From Prevotellaceae bacterium UBA3849 (GTDB lineage Bacteria > Bacteroidota > Bacteroidia > Bacteroidales > Bacteroidaceae): a stretch of DNA of 23,692 bases. The notes under the pieces were generated by a model that ran no database searches, was not told where the DNA came from, and saw nothing but the letters and a program-made list of their open reading frames with translations. The stretch spans positions 9,930 through 33,621 of the forward strand of contig DGHL01000016.1 of NCBI GenBank assembly GCA_002392645.1. Reading direction: 5' to 3'. The position numbers were made by a program, and so were the translations under genes. Positions 1 through 7,732 of the stretch are shown one piece after another; positions within the stretch are counted from its first letter, which is position 1; every line of letters starts with the position of its first letter.

Positions 1-1002
1 CGTCGTGAGATTGGTCACGGCCACCTTGCATGGCGTGGTCTTAAGGGACAGATTCCTGCAGACTTCCCATACACCGTACGTCTGGTAAGCCAGATTCTCG
101 AGTCTAACGGCTCATCATCAATGGCTACCGTATGTGCAGGCACACTCGCACTGATGGACGCCGGCGTTCCAATGAAGAAGCCTGTATCAGGTATCGCAAT
201 GGGTCTTATCAAGAACCCAGGCGAGGAGAAGTATGCAGTGCTCTCTGATATTCTCGGTGACGAGGACCACCTTGGCGACATGGACTTCAAGACCACAGGT
301 ACCAAGGACGGTCTGACCGCTACACAGATGGATATCAAGTGTGACGGACTTTCATACGAAATCCTTGAGAAGGCACTCATGCAGGCAAAGGCAGGCCGTG
401 AGCACATCCTCAAATGTATCACCGACACCATTGCCGAGCCACGTCCAGACCTCAAGCCACATGTACCACGCATCGTACAGATTGAGATTCCTAAGGAGTT
501 CATCGGTGCCGTTATCGGTCCTGGCGGTAAGATCATCCAGCAGATACAGGAAGACACCAACACCACCATCACCATCGATGAGGAAGACGGTGTAGGCAAG
601 GTGCAGGTATCAGCTCCTGACAAGGCAGCCATCGACGCAGCCCTCGCAAAGATCAAGGGTATCGTCGCAGTGCCTGAGGTAGGCGAAGTATATGAAGGCA
701 CCGTACGTTCAGTGATGCCTTACGGATGCTTCGTTGAGATCCTCCCAGGCAAGGACGGTCTGCTCCACATCTCTGAGATTGACTGGAAGCGTCTTGAGAC
801 TGTTGAGGAAGCCGGCATCAAGGAAGGCGACACCATCAAGGTGAAGCTCATGGAAATCGACGACAAGACCGGCAAGTACAAACTCTCACGCAAGGTTCTC
901 CTTGAGAAGCCAGAAGGCTATGAGGAGCGTGAGCGTCGTCCACGCCGTCCACGTCCAGAGCGCGGAGAGCGTCGTCCACGTCCAGACCACAACAATGAGT
1001 AA
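1..1002 (+). CDS. pnp: Polyribonucleotide nucleotidyltransferase, C-terminal part (5' end outside window)
   Basis: The frame is open from base 1 and ends with TAA at 1000-1002, so only the last 333 residues are present. They cover the end of the second RNase PH-like core domain, a KH domain with the GPGG loop near fragment residue 173, and an S1 domain starting near residue 226 (GEVYEGTV, then [18 protein letters not shown]). The last 25 or so residues are an Arg/Pro-rich basic tail ending DHNNE. PNPase is a cytoplasmic trimer that degrades RNA 3' to 5' using phosphate; KH and S1 domains hold the RNA. The core-KH-S1 order is diagnostic. A perfect 14-bp hairpin follows after 22 bp, so pnp ends its transcript. 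The basic tail may add RNA or protein contacts, which is inference. Confidence 0.97.
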   Translation, partial: RREIGHGHLAWRGLKGQIPADFPYTVRLVSQILESNGSSSMATVCAGTLALMDAGVPMKKPVSGIAMGLIKNPGEEKYAVLSDILGDEDHLGDMDFKTTGTKDGLTATQMDIKCDGLSYEILEKALMQAKAGREHILKCITDTIAEPRPDLKPHVPRIVQIEIPKEFIGAVIGPGGKIIQQIQEDTNTTITIDEEDGVGKVQVSAPDKAAIDAALAKIKGIVAVPEVGEVYEGTVRSVMPYGCFVEILPGKDGLLHISEIDWKRLETVEEAGIKEGDTIKVKLMEIDDKTGKYKLSRKVLLEKPEGYEERERRPRRPRPERGERRPRPDHNNE

Positions 1003-1024
1003 TCAAAACTCTTAGATAAAGTTC

Positions 1025-1060
1025 AAGGGGCACTCCACGTTTGTGGAGTGCCCCTTCTCT
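1025..1060 (+). terminator. Intrinsic terminator after pnp
   Basis: A perfect 14-bp stem (1025-1038 with 1043-1056) closes a 4-nt GTTT loop. It starts with AA and ends with TT followed by CTCT. The U tract is short, but the stem is very stable and lies 22 bp past the pnp stop. Confidence 0.85.
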
Positions 1061-1134
1061 GCATCTCCACTACATAGTGTTTTCCATGTCCCACTAATAT
1101 ATCATCATTTTTAGGTATTTTCATCTCTTTTAGG

Positions 1135-1177
1135 TTGCATTGCAACTGAATTGCAAAATAATAGTTGTAATTTTGCA
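1135..1177 (+). promoter_or_regulatory. feo promoter (-7 element) with overlapping TTGCAA inverted and direct repeats
   Basis: TAATTTTGC at 1168-1176 matches the Bacteroidota -7 consensus TAnnTTTG and lies 25 bp before the ATG at 1202. I see no good -33 TTTG at 19-21 bp. Around it are a palindrome TTGCA-T-TGCAA (1135-1145), a second ATTGCAA exactly 11 bp downstream of the first (1139 and 1150), and an inverted repeat TGCAAAA / TTTTGCA (1152-1158 and 1171-1177) spanning the -7 element. This suggests a metal-responsive operator, but the regulator cannot be named from sequence. Confidence 0.6.
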
Positions 1178-1201
1178 GATGAAAATAAAATTAACACGCA
1201 G

Positions 1202-3643
1202 ATGACACTCAACGAATTACAGATTGGACACTCAGCTATCATCAAGGCAGTAGGAGGCGAGGGAGCGCTCAGGCAGCACTTTCTCGACATGGGAATGATT
1301 CCCGGCACTGTCGTCACATTAAAGAAATATGCCCCTATGGGCGACCCTATGCAGCTTGAGCTGCGTGGCTACACACTGACCCTGCGACTTGCAGAGGCTA
1401 AGGAGATAGAGATTACCGCCGCCTATGACGTGCAGAATGCCACAAATACAGGCAAGGCACCAGCACCTGAAGGCGGCAGCACTACCGATGACACTGCCAA
1501 GAATGTCTCTCACAGTGCTTCAGCGTCATCGGAGAGAGGACAGGAGGCTGACACCCACCCAGGACTTGGTGAAGGTGGACGCTACCACGACCCTACACAC
1601 GAGAACCCACTGCCCGAGGGCATGAAGATATCATTCGCACTGGCAGGCAATCAGAACTGCGGCAAGACTACCTTGTTCAACCAGCTTACGGGTGCCAACC
1701 AGCATGTAGGCAACTTCCCCGGCGTCACCGTTGACAAGAAGAGCGGAGCCATACGCGGCACACGCAACACCGAGATTACCGACCTGCCAGGCATATACAG
1801 TCTGTCACCATACACCAGTGAGGAAGTGGTAAGCCGCGAGTTCGTGCTCTGCGGCAACAACAACAAGCCGCCTCACTGCATAATAAACGTGGTGGACTCC
1901 ACCAACATAGAACGTAACCTATACCTTACCATGCAACTCATGGAACTGGGCATACCAATGGTGCTTGCCCTAAACATGATGGACGAGATGGAAGGCAACG
2001 GCGGCACGGTGCGCGTGAACGAGATGGAGCGACTGCTCGGCATCCCAGTAGTGCCTATCGCAGCATCCAAGAACGAAGGCGTTGACGAGCTCGTGAACCA
2101 TGCCATGCACATAGCGAAATACCAGGAGGCACCTGCACGTCAGGACTTCTGTTCACCTGAAGACCACGGCGGTGCAGTACACCGCTGCCTGCACGCCATA
2201 ATGCACCTTATAGAGGACCATGCAGAGCGCGCCGGCATACCAGTGCGCTTCGCCACGGCAAAGCTCGTAGAAGGCGACGAACTCGTAGAAAATGCCCTCT
2301 CTCTGTCACAGAATGAGAAGGAGACCATTGAGCATATACTCTGCCAGATGGAGGAAGAGCGCGGACTGGACCGTGCTGCCGCCATAGCCGACATGCGCTT
2401 CAGCTTCATCGATAAACTGTGCAGCCAGACCGTAGTGCATCCTAAGGAGAGCAAGGAGGCAGTGCGCTCACGCAGGATAGACCGCCTTCTCACCGGCAAA
2501 TGGACAGCCATCCCTGCCTTTGCAGTCATCATGGCGGTTATCTTCTGGCTTACCTTCGACGTAATCGGCGGCACCGGTCAGGAGTTGCTTGAGGAAGCTA
2601 TCGAGTGGTTTACCGACGCATCGCGCGAGGTACTCGAGTCATGGAAGGTTGACGGCGTGGTACAGTCGCTCATACTCGACGGCATCTATGCAGGCTGCGG
2701 TTCCGTGGCATCCTTCGTGCCAATCATCGTGGTACTGTTCTTCTTCCTCAGCATGCTTGAAGATACCGGCTACATGGCACGCATAGCCTTCGTAGTCGAT
2801 AAGATGCTGCGTAAGCTCGGTCTGTCAGGCCGTAGCATCGTGCCGCTGCTGATGGGCTTCGGCTGCTCCGTGCCAGCCGTCATGTCGAGCCGCACGCTGC
2901 CTTCTGAGCGCGACCGCCGTCTTACCGTCATGCTCACCCCGTTCATGTCGTGCACGGCAAAACTGCCTATCTACGCATTCTTCTGCGCCGTATTCTTCCC
3001 TGATAATGCCGCCTGGGTAATGTGCGGACTATATCTGCTGGGCATCATAATAGGCATCATCACGGCACTGATACTCAAGCGCACGGTATTCAAGGGCGAG
3101 GCGGTGCCGTTCGTCATGGAGCTGCCAAACTATCGCCTGCCATCGGCACGCACCACGCTGATGCTGCTGTGGGAGAAGACCCGCGACTTCCTTCAGCGCG
3201 CCTTCACGGTGATATTCCTTGCCACCATCATTATATGGTTCATGCAGAGCTTCTCGTTCCACCTGCAGATGGTTGACGACCAGGCTGAAAGCATGCTTGG
3301 CATGATAGCCTCATACGTTGCACCGCTGTTCTCACCTCTTGGCTTCGGCGACTGGCGCATAGCAACGTCTCTCGTAGGCGGTTTCCTTGCCAAGGAGAGC
3401 GTGGTAAGCACCATCACCGTACTGATGGGCGGCACTACCAATGCACTAAGCACCGTACTGACTACCAGCAGCAGTCTTTCGCTCATGGTGTTCTGCCTGC
3501 TCTACACCCCTTGTGCCGCTGCCATTGCCAGCATACGCAGGGAACTGGGTAACCGCGATGCCATAACGGTGGTAATAAGCCAGTGCGTCATTGCCTACAT
3601 CGTGGCATACGCCGTATATAACATATCCATAGCAATATTCTGA
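1202..3643 (+). CDS. feoB: Ferrous iron transporter, FeoA-FeoB fusion
   Basis: This is an 813-residue fusion. Residues 1-76 are an SH3-like FeoA domain, followed by a Ser/Gly/His-rich linker of about 60 residues. The FeoB G domain has G1 GNQNCGKT at 149-156, G3 DLPG and G5 SKNEG; G4 reads NMMD where NKMD/NTMD is usual. A membrane domain with Gate-type segments (GFGCSVPAVMSSR, FLAKESVVS, LYTPCAAA) fills the C-terminal half. It imports Fe2+ across the inner membrane with the G protein controlling transport. I chose ATG 1202, because a TTG 17 codons upstream (1151) lies before the -7 element and cannot be on the message. The FeoA-FeoB fusion is usual in Bacteroidales. A 46-codon accessory gene follows after 9 bp. 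A Fur- or DtxR-like repressor is plausible. Confidence 0.97.
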   Translation: MTLNELQIGHSAIIKAVGGEGALRQHFLDMGMIPGTVVTLKKYAPMGDPMQLELRGYTLTLRLAEAKEIEITAAYDVQNATNTGKAPAPEGGSTTDDTAKNVSHSASASSERGQEADTHPGLGEGGRYHDPTHENPLPEGMKISFALAGNQNCGKTTLFNQLTGANQHVGNFPGVTVDKKSGAIRGTRNTEITDLPGIYSLSPYTSEEVVSREFVLCGNNNKPPHCIINVVDSTNIERNLYLTMQLMELGIPMVLALNMMDEMEGNGGTVRVNEMERLLGIPVVPIAASKNEGVDELVNHAMHIAKYQEAPARQDFCSPEDHGGAVHRCLHAIMHLIEDHAERAGIPVRFATAKLVEGDELVENALSLSQNEKETIEHILCQMEEERGLDRAAAIADMRFSFIDKLCSQTVVHPKESKEAVRSRRIDRLLTGKWTAIPAFAVIMAVIFWLTFDVIGGTGQELLEEAIEWFTDASREVLESWKVDGVVQSLILDGIYAGCGSVASFVPIIVVLFFFLSMLEDTGYMARIAFVVDKMLRKLGLSGRSIVPLLMGFGCSVPAVMSSRTLPSERDRRLTVMLTPFMSCTAKLPIYAFFCAVFFPDNAAWVMCGLYLLGIIIGIITALILKRTVFKGEAVPFVMELPNYRLPSARTTLMLLWEKTRDFLQRAFTVIFLATIIIWFMQSFSFHLQMVDDQAESMLGMIASYVAPLFSPLGFGDWRIATSLVGGFLAKESVVSTITVLMGGTTNALSTVLTTSSSLSLMVFCLLYTPCAAAIASIRRELGNRDAITVVISQCVIAYIVAYAVYNISIAIF

Positions 3644-3652
3644 TAGAAGAGA

Positions 3653-3793
3653 ATGAACCTTATATCATACATACTTCTGGCAGTCATAATACTTCTTGCC
3701 CTCGCCGCCATGCGCACCATGCGCAGCGGCAGTGGCAGGAAGAGCTGTTGCCGCGACGGATGCGGCAACTGCCAACTATGCAAGAAGAGGTGA
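3653..3793 (+). CDS. FeoB-associated Cys-rich membrane protein (46 aa)
   Basis: This short gene starts 9 bp after the feoB stop, behind a purine-rich stretch (AGAAGAG). The product has one N-terminal membrane segment (about residues 4-19, LISYILLAVIILLALA), then a basic stretch and a cysteine cluster CC-RDG-C-GN-C-QL-C with five Cys between residues 32 and 43, ending KKR. Length, topology, Cys pattern and position match the family annotated as FeoB-associated Cys-rich membrane protein, thought to help FeoB assembly or to bind iron at the membrane in a role like that of FeoC. The biochemical role is not established. The stop codon lies inside the terminator stem. Confidence 0.9.
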   Translation: MNLISYILLAVIILLALAAMRTMRSGSGRKSCCRDGCGNCQLCKKR

Positions 3794-3812
3794 TTTTTTC
3801 ACCTCTTTTTTT
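3785..3812 (+). terminator. Intrinsic terminator of the feo operon, overlapping the last stop codon
   Basis: A 9-bp stem AAGAGGTGA (3785-3793) pairs with 3799-3807 around a T5 loop and is followed by a run of T to 3812. The TGA stop is the apex of the left arm. Confidence 0.85.
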
Positions 3813-4254
3813 ATTACCTCTTCGTATTTAAATCCACTTTCCTGCCCTTCAAAATCACGAAACTCATTTTTTCTCCGAAAAACGCCCAAATTTTAAATAT
3901 TTTGTATTACACTGTATCTCAGAGCTTTGCACAAAAACAGACTTTCATTGCAATTCCCGCGAATTATAATTTGATAGCTTTTACAATGTAATTCGATAGC
4001 TTTTACCTCATAACCTGATAGCTTTTACCGCTTAAAAGCACTCACTTTTCACTAAAAAACGAAGAAAAAGCGACGCGAAAGCTGTCTATATTACAGCACA
4101 GAACACATTTTTCATCATAATCCTTGCACCAAAGGCTTACTTTTCCCTTCTATTTTGCGTTTCAGACCATGGTTCCATTTGTTCGCAAAAATTATAGTTA
4201 CAGGGCTATTGTCTGACAATGAAAAGAACCAACACTTGTTTATATCTTTTACTG
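3794..4254. other. Long non-coding stretch between convergent operons
   Basis: These 461 bp lie between the feo operon (plus) and dprA (minus), both pointing inward. I see no credible gene. Contents are the feo terminator tail, a 22-bp repeat array (3964-4029), a small hairpin GCTTTTA/TAAAAGC (4021-4039), another GCTGT/ACAGC (4081-4097), and a short palindrome ATTGTC-T-GACAAT near 4208. No clear terminator for dprA was found. The stretch is AT-rich compared with its flanks. Confidence 0.6.
3964..4029 (-). repeat. Three 22-bp direct repeats with an invariant 12-bp core
   Basis: The 12-mer GATAGCTTTTAC occurs perfectly at 3973, 3995 and 4017, exactly 22 bp apart (about two helical turns). On the minus strand each unit reads GGTAAAAGCTATC (TGTAAAAGCTATC in the third) followed by a degenerate RRRTTAYR part. 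The last core also forms a hairpin with TAAAAGC at 4033-4039. There are no unique spacers of CRISPR length. The even phasing suggests a protein-binding array. Confidence 0.8.
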
Positions 4255-5394
4255 CTAACCTATAAGGTGATAGAAGTTTCCCGACAAGGGTTTCACTATC
4301 CCCTGCATCTCAAGCGAGAAGAGGGCAGAATTAATTGTACTGATAGACATGCCCGTCTGCGCCGCCATGTCATTAACCTGACTGTCGCCATGCTCACGCA
4401 GGAATCTCACCATAAGGCGCTCACCATCCGTAAGTGTCTCCTCTGCAAACATACTGCGACTTATGCCTGCCTGCCTTGCCTTCTGCAGTTCCTCGGCATG
4501 CTGCCATCCCATGACGTTGACGATGTCCTGTGCTGAGGTTATCAGCTGGGCCTTGTTGTCGCGTATGAGGTTGTTGCAGCCCTTGCTGTATTCCGCATTG
4601 ACAGGACCGGGAACGGCAAACACCTCGCGCCCGTAGTCCAGGGCTATGCGGGCAGTAACCAGTCCGCCGCCGTGCGATGCGCTCTCAATGACTATGGTGG
4701 CATCGCTGATGCCGGCAATGATGCGGTTGCGCTGCAGGAAGTTGCGCGCCTCCGGACGAGTGCCGCGTGGATACTCGGTTATTACGGCTCCGCCGTTGTT
4801 TATCATCTCGCTTGCCTCTTTCTTGTGCAGCGCAGGGTACAGCGTGTCATGCCCGTGTGCCACCACGCCTACGGTAGGAAGACTGTGCTGCAGTGCGGCA
4901 CGGTGTGCTGCTATGTCAACGCCGTATGCCAGACCGCTGTTTATGGTTATGCCTGGGCATAACGTGGCGAGGTCGCCTATTATCTTGTCTATCACGTCAC
5001 GACCGTAGGGCGTGCACTGTCGTGTGCCTACGATGTCGATGGCATGTGAGGCGTTAAGGTTTGCATCGCCACGCACGTAAAGCACCAGCGGCGCATCGGC
5101 GCAATGCTTCAGGCGACTGGGATAGTCGGCATCGTCAATGCATAGTATCTTAATGCCATGGTCGTTACACCACCGTTCTTCTTCCTCTGCCCGACTGCAT
5201 ACATCCGTGATGTCCTGCTTCATTATCTCGCAAAGGCGGTCTGAGGCTTCGGGAGCAAAGCTGCGTATGTCGTTGCGGTTTTCAAGTACGGCAGTTGCCG
5301 ACCCTGCCATGTCGTGCAGCGCCTTGGCATCGTTGAGCCCCAGTCGGCCGGCTGCAAGCATGGATAGCGTTATGCAAGCTGTCGTCTGCGTCAT
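4255..5394 (-). CDS. dprA: DNA processing protein DprA (Smf)
   Basis: The 379-residue product has the full DprA layout: an N-terminal helical SAM-like part, a Rossmann fold with IVGTR, SGLAYGVD (SGLARGID in most phyla), PRGTRPEARNFLQRNRIIAG, GGGLVTARIA and KGCNNLIRD, and a C-terminal winged helix (about residues 318-378). DprA binds incoming single-stranded DNA and loads RecA during natural transformation; in species not known to be competent it may act in recombination. The ATG overlaps the stop of the upstream peptidase gene as ATGA (5391-5394), so the two are translationally coupled. The Tyr in SGLAYG is, as far as I know, usual for Bacteroidota. Confidence 0.97.
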   Translation of the reverse strand: MTQTTACITLSMLAAGRLGLNDAKALHDMAGSATAVLENRNDIRSFAPEASDRLCEIMKQDITDVCSRAEEEERWCNDHGIKILCIDDADYPSRLKHCADAPLVLYVRGDANLNASHAIDIVGTRQCTPYGRDVIDKIIGDLATLCPGITINSGLAYGVDIAAHRAALQHSLPTVGVVAHGHDTLYPALHKKEASEMINNGGAVITEYPRGTRPEARNFLQRNRIIAGISDATIVIESASHGGGLVTARIALDYGREVFAVPGPVNAEYSKGCNNLIRDNKAQLITSAQDIVNVMGWQHAEELQKARQAGISRSMFAEETLTDGERLMVRFLREHGDSQVNDMAAQTGMSISTINSALFSLEMQGIVKPLSGNFYHLIG

Positions 5395-6365
5395 CTTGTA
5401 AAGAGATACTGTATTACGGTTTGGCCCACGGCTTTCAGCGTAGCCTTGTCAAGGTGCTGCATGTCATCGTTTATGGTGTGCCACGTAGGGCCGAAGCAGC
5501 TCTGCTCACAGTCGGGATAGTATGGTATGATGTCGATGGTAGGTATGCCTGCATCTATCAATGGCTTGTGGTCATCGGTGATGGTGCCGCCAGGCTGGCG
5601 TGTAAAGAATGAGCCATAGCCTGCATCCTCAGCCGACTGCCATACGGCATCGACGATACTCTGTGCATAGTGCTTTGAGAATCCTTCCTGATAGAAGCAT
5701 GCTCCCTGTCCGCCTACCATGTCGAGCAGTATGCCGTGCTCGTAGGCTGCAGGCAGGTTCTTTGCAAAATGCTGTGCACCCAGTGCCCATGATTTTTCAT
5801 CTTCTATACCCGACCATTGCGGTGTGCCGTAGTCTTCTGCGTCAAAGCATACGAAGTCTATGCCGTATGGCAGTTTCGCAGTGTCTGCCTGTATTATGCG
5901 TGCCAGCTCTATCATCACGCCGACGCCGCTGGCACCATCGTTGGCTGCCATCACAGGCTTGCGCCAGTTGGTAGAGTCAGGGTCGTTGTCTGCCCACGGA
6001 CGGCAGTCCCAGTGTGCGCATATCAACAGGCGGCGCTTTGCCTCCTTGTTGATGCTTGCTATGATGTTGGTGGAGCGCAGGGTGGTGCCGTCCCAGCCTT
6101 TAAGGTCTGCCTTCTGCGTGGTGACGTCGCAGCCATACTGCCTGAACTTGCCCATAATCCACTCGCCACACTTCTCATGTGCCTCGCTGTTCATGGTGCG
6201 CGGGCCAAACTCGCACTGCTTTGCACAGTATGCCAATGCAGAGTCCTCGCTGAAGGTCGGGCCTACGAGTATCGGTTCGTCATCATTCGCAATGACTTGT
6301 TTCTGCTTGTTGCTGCATGAGAGTATTGTCATGGCCAGCAACATATATAACAAGGTATTCTTCAT
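5391..6365 (-). CDS. M28-family glutaminyl-peptide cyclotransferase-like lipoprotein
   Basis: This 324-residue protein starts with a lipoprotein signal ending ILS-Cys17, so it is exported and probably lipid-anchored. The M28 zinc-peptidase fold shows the metal ligands expected of animal-type (type II) glutaminyl cyclases: AANDGASG (Asp), CFDAEDYG (Glu) and PTWHTINDD (His), plus HWDCRPWAD. Such enzymes turn N-terminal Gln of exported proteins into pyroglutamate. Porphyromonas, Prevotella and Tannerella have such cyclases, needed because signal peptidase I often leaves an N-terminal Gln there. An aminopeptidase role cannot be excluded. It lies 25 bp after the AraC-type regulator gene and overlaps dprA by 4 bp, suggesting one transcript. 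Confidence 0.88.
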   Translation of the reverse strand: MKNTLLYMLLAMTILSCSNKQKQVIANDDEPILVGPTFSEDSALAYCAKQCEFGPRTMNSEAHEKCGEWIMGKFRQYGCDVTTQKADLKGWDGTTLRSTNIIASINKEAKRRLLICAHWDCRPWADNDPDSTNWRKPVMAANDGASGVGVMIELARIIQADTAKLPYGIDFVCFDAEDYGTPQWSGIEDEKSWALGAQHFAKNLPAAYEHGILLDMVGGQGACFYQEGFSKHYAQSIVDAVWQSAEDAGYGSFFTRQPGGTITDDHKPLIDAGIPTIDIIPYYPDCEQSCFGPTWHTINDDMQHLDKATLKAVGQTVIQYLFTR

Positions 6366-6390
6366 ATATTACACGTATTTTTGTTAGTCG

Positions 6391-7512
6391 TTAGTCTTCG
6401 TTAGTCATCCCTAAGCTTGCCTGGAAATCGGCTGGCGACATGCCGGTCACTTCCTTGAACTTCTTATGGAAATAGCTGCGGTCGTTGAATCCGCAGTGCT
6501 GTGCTATGGTCTCGTTGCTCCAGTCGGTGTGTGTAGCCAGTATGCGCTTTGCCTCCTCTATGCGCAGTGTGGTCATCCACTCACTGTACTTCATGTTCTT
6601 GTTGCGGAGCCAGGCAGATAGCTGATACTGTGGTATGCCTATGCTCATGGCGGCGTTAGGCAGCTTCATGCCGTTTTTCAGGTACTTGCCTTTCTCAAGC
6701 CATTGCTCCACGAGGTATTCCACCCTCTTCATCAACTCCCTTTGCTCTTCCTCGTTTTCTTCGCTGTGAACGGCTGTAGCGGCGAGTTCCTCGCTACGTT
6801 CTGCCTCTCTCATCTTTGCCGGTGCCGAACTAACGGCATAGCTGCAGAAGCTGTCAACGAGATAGAACAGGCCAAAGATGAAAAACGCTCCGAACACCGC
6901 CAGCCACCAACTGTGTATGAAAATAAGTGCCGGTACCATCAATGCCAGCACCACAAGTATGACGACGCTCATCTGCATCCACCTCAGCATGCTGTCTTGG
7001 TTGCGGTCAAAGTAATTGTGCAGGGCATTGCTCATGGCGCGCAGGTTGGTGGTTTGCCTGTAGGCATAGTACCCCTGCATGCAGGCATAGATGCATGACG
7101 ATATTATTTCTGCGTGGTATAGCTCGTCGGAATATGTCATCAGCGGCTTGCCGTCTATGCTTGCAGCAATGCCGAGTATGGCGAGTATCACTATCCATAC
7201 AACCAATCCCATGTATTTGTCAACCTTGCTGATGCGTCCCTGTTGCTGCAGGTAAAGCACTGCCAGCGACACCAGCCATGAGCATGGAATGAAGAATATA
7301 AGGTTTACCATCACCGCCTGAGTCACACCCAGCGCACGCAAACCTAATGATAGTTGTAAAAGGAACTGCACTCCGAGCAACGCCGTGCTCACCACCATCA
7401 GCCAGCGCGCCCTGTTCAAGACGACATCCGTTGCCACCCTTACAGGCAGCAACAGTAGCTTTAGCGTCAGTAGTGTCATCAGCACGATGGCCGTTAATTG
7501 CATATTTCCCAT
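6391..7512 (-). CDS. Membrane-embedded AraC-family transcriptional regulator
   Basis: In this 373-residue protein the N-terminal 225 residues hold about seven hydrophobic segments (5-24, 37-57, 65-89, 101-119, 133-150, 179-199, 203-224). A charged linker (231-265) leads to an AraC/XylS double helix-turn-helix (about 281-367; IEEAKRILATH, then ETIAQHCGFNDRSYFHKKFKEVTGMSPADF). It probably senses a signal in or outside the membrane and binds DNA from the cytoplasmic face; the ligand is unknown. A -7 element TACCTTTGC (7574-7566) with TTTC 19 bp upstream gives a leader of about 50 nt. Matched half-sites around that promoter suggest autoregulation. The membrane part resembles the divergently encoded protein at 7733-8515. 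Confidence 0.9.
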   Translation of the reverse strand: MGNMQLTAIVLMTLLTLKLLLLPVRVATDVVLNRARWLMVVSTALLGVQFLLQLSLGLRALGVTQAVMVNLIFFIPCSWLVSLAVLYLQQQGRISKVDKYMGLVVWIVILAILGIAASIDGKPLMTYSDELYHAEIISSCIYACMQGYYAYRQTTNLRAMSNALHNYFDRNQDSMLRWMQMSVVILVVLALMVPALIFIHSWWLAVFGAFFIFGLFYLVDSFCSYAVSSAPAKMREAERSEELAATAVHSEENEEEQRELMKRVEYLVEQWLEKGKYLKNGMKLPNAAMSIGIPQYQLSAWLRNKNMKYSEWMTTLRIEEAKRILATHTDWSNETIAQHCGFNDRSYFHKKFKEVTGMSPADFQASLGMTNED

Positions 7513-7530
7513 TATAGAAGATTTCTCCTT

Positions 7531-7550
7531 TTACCTAAATTTACCTAAAT
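7531..7550. repeat. Two adjoining 10-bp repeats in the regulator leader
   Basis: TTACCTAAAT occurs twice without a gap (7531-7540, 7541-7550), inside the predicted 5' leader of the AraC-type gene. Its function is unknown. It could be a small operator or an AT-rich translation-enhancing leader. Confidence 0.6.
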
Positions 7551-7565
7551 TCTGTGTAAACTTCT

Positions 7566-7597
7566 GCAAAGGTACTGTTTTTCTTTGAAATATGAAA
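7566..7597 (-). promoter_or_regulatory. Promoter of the AraC-type regulator gene
   Basis: On the minus strand TACCTTTGC (7574-7566) matches TAnnTTTG, and TTTC (7597-7594) lies 19 bp upstream as a near-consensus -33. A partial half-site TGTGTAAA (7553-7560) sits around the predicted start of transcription. Confidence 0.7.
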
Positions 7598-7604
7598 GAA
7601 AAAT

Positions 7605-7675
7605 GGTGTGTAAATTTCGTAAATTTACACACCTGATTGTTGAAAATTACACACCATTGTTGAAAATTACACACC
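7605..7675. promoter_or_regulatory. Operator array: 29-bp palindrome plus two tandem 20-bp repeats
   Basis: GGTGTGTAAATTT (7605-7617) and its exact reverse complement (7621-7633) flank CGT, giving 13-bp perfect arms. Two identical 20-bp units follow head to tail at 7636-7655 and 7656-7675, each ending AATTACACACC. In total three half-sites face one way and one the other. The last copy ends 19 bp before the plus-strand -7 element, the place where class II AraC activators bind. The sites lie between the regulator and the gene it faces, so they are its likely operators. Confidence 0.75.
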
Positions 7676-7694
7676 TCGTTTGATAAATATTTCG

Positions 7695-7703
7695 TACCTT
7701 TGC
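7695..7703 (+). promoter_or_regulatory. -7 element of the divergent membrane-protein operon
   Basis: TACCTTTGC matches TAnnTTTG and ends 29 bp before the ATG at 7733. The bases 19-21 bp upstream do not give a -33 TTTG, which fits an activator-dependent promoter; the last operator repeat ends at 7675. Confidence 0.75.
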
Positions 7704-7732
7704 AGACGAATTCATGAATTACTCATAATAAG

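Noticed and set aside
1151..1201. TTG start giving FeoAB 17 extra residues
   Set aside because: The -7 element at 1168-1176 lies inside this stretch, and the FeoA domain begins at the ATG at 1202.
3964..4029. CRISPR array
   Set aside because: The conserved core is 12 bp and the variable part only 10 bp; there are no cas genes and the variable part is still similar between units.
5609..6387. Several long plus-strand frames opposite the M28 gene
   Set aside because: They mirror a gene with clear catalytic motifs; GC-rich codon positions keep the opposite frames open.
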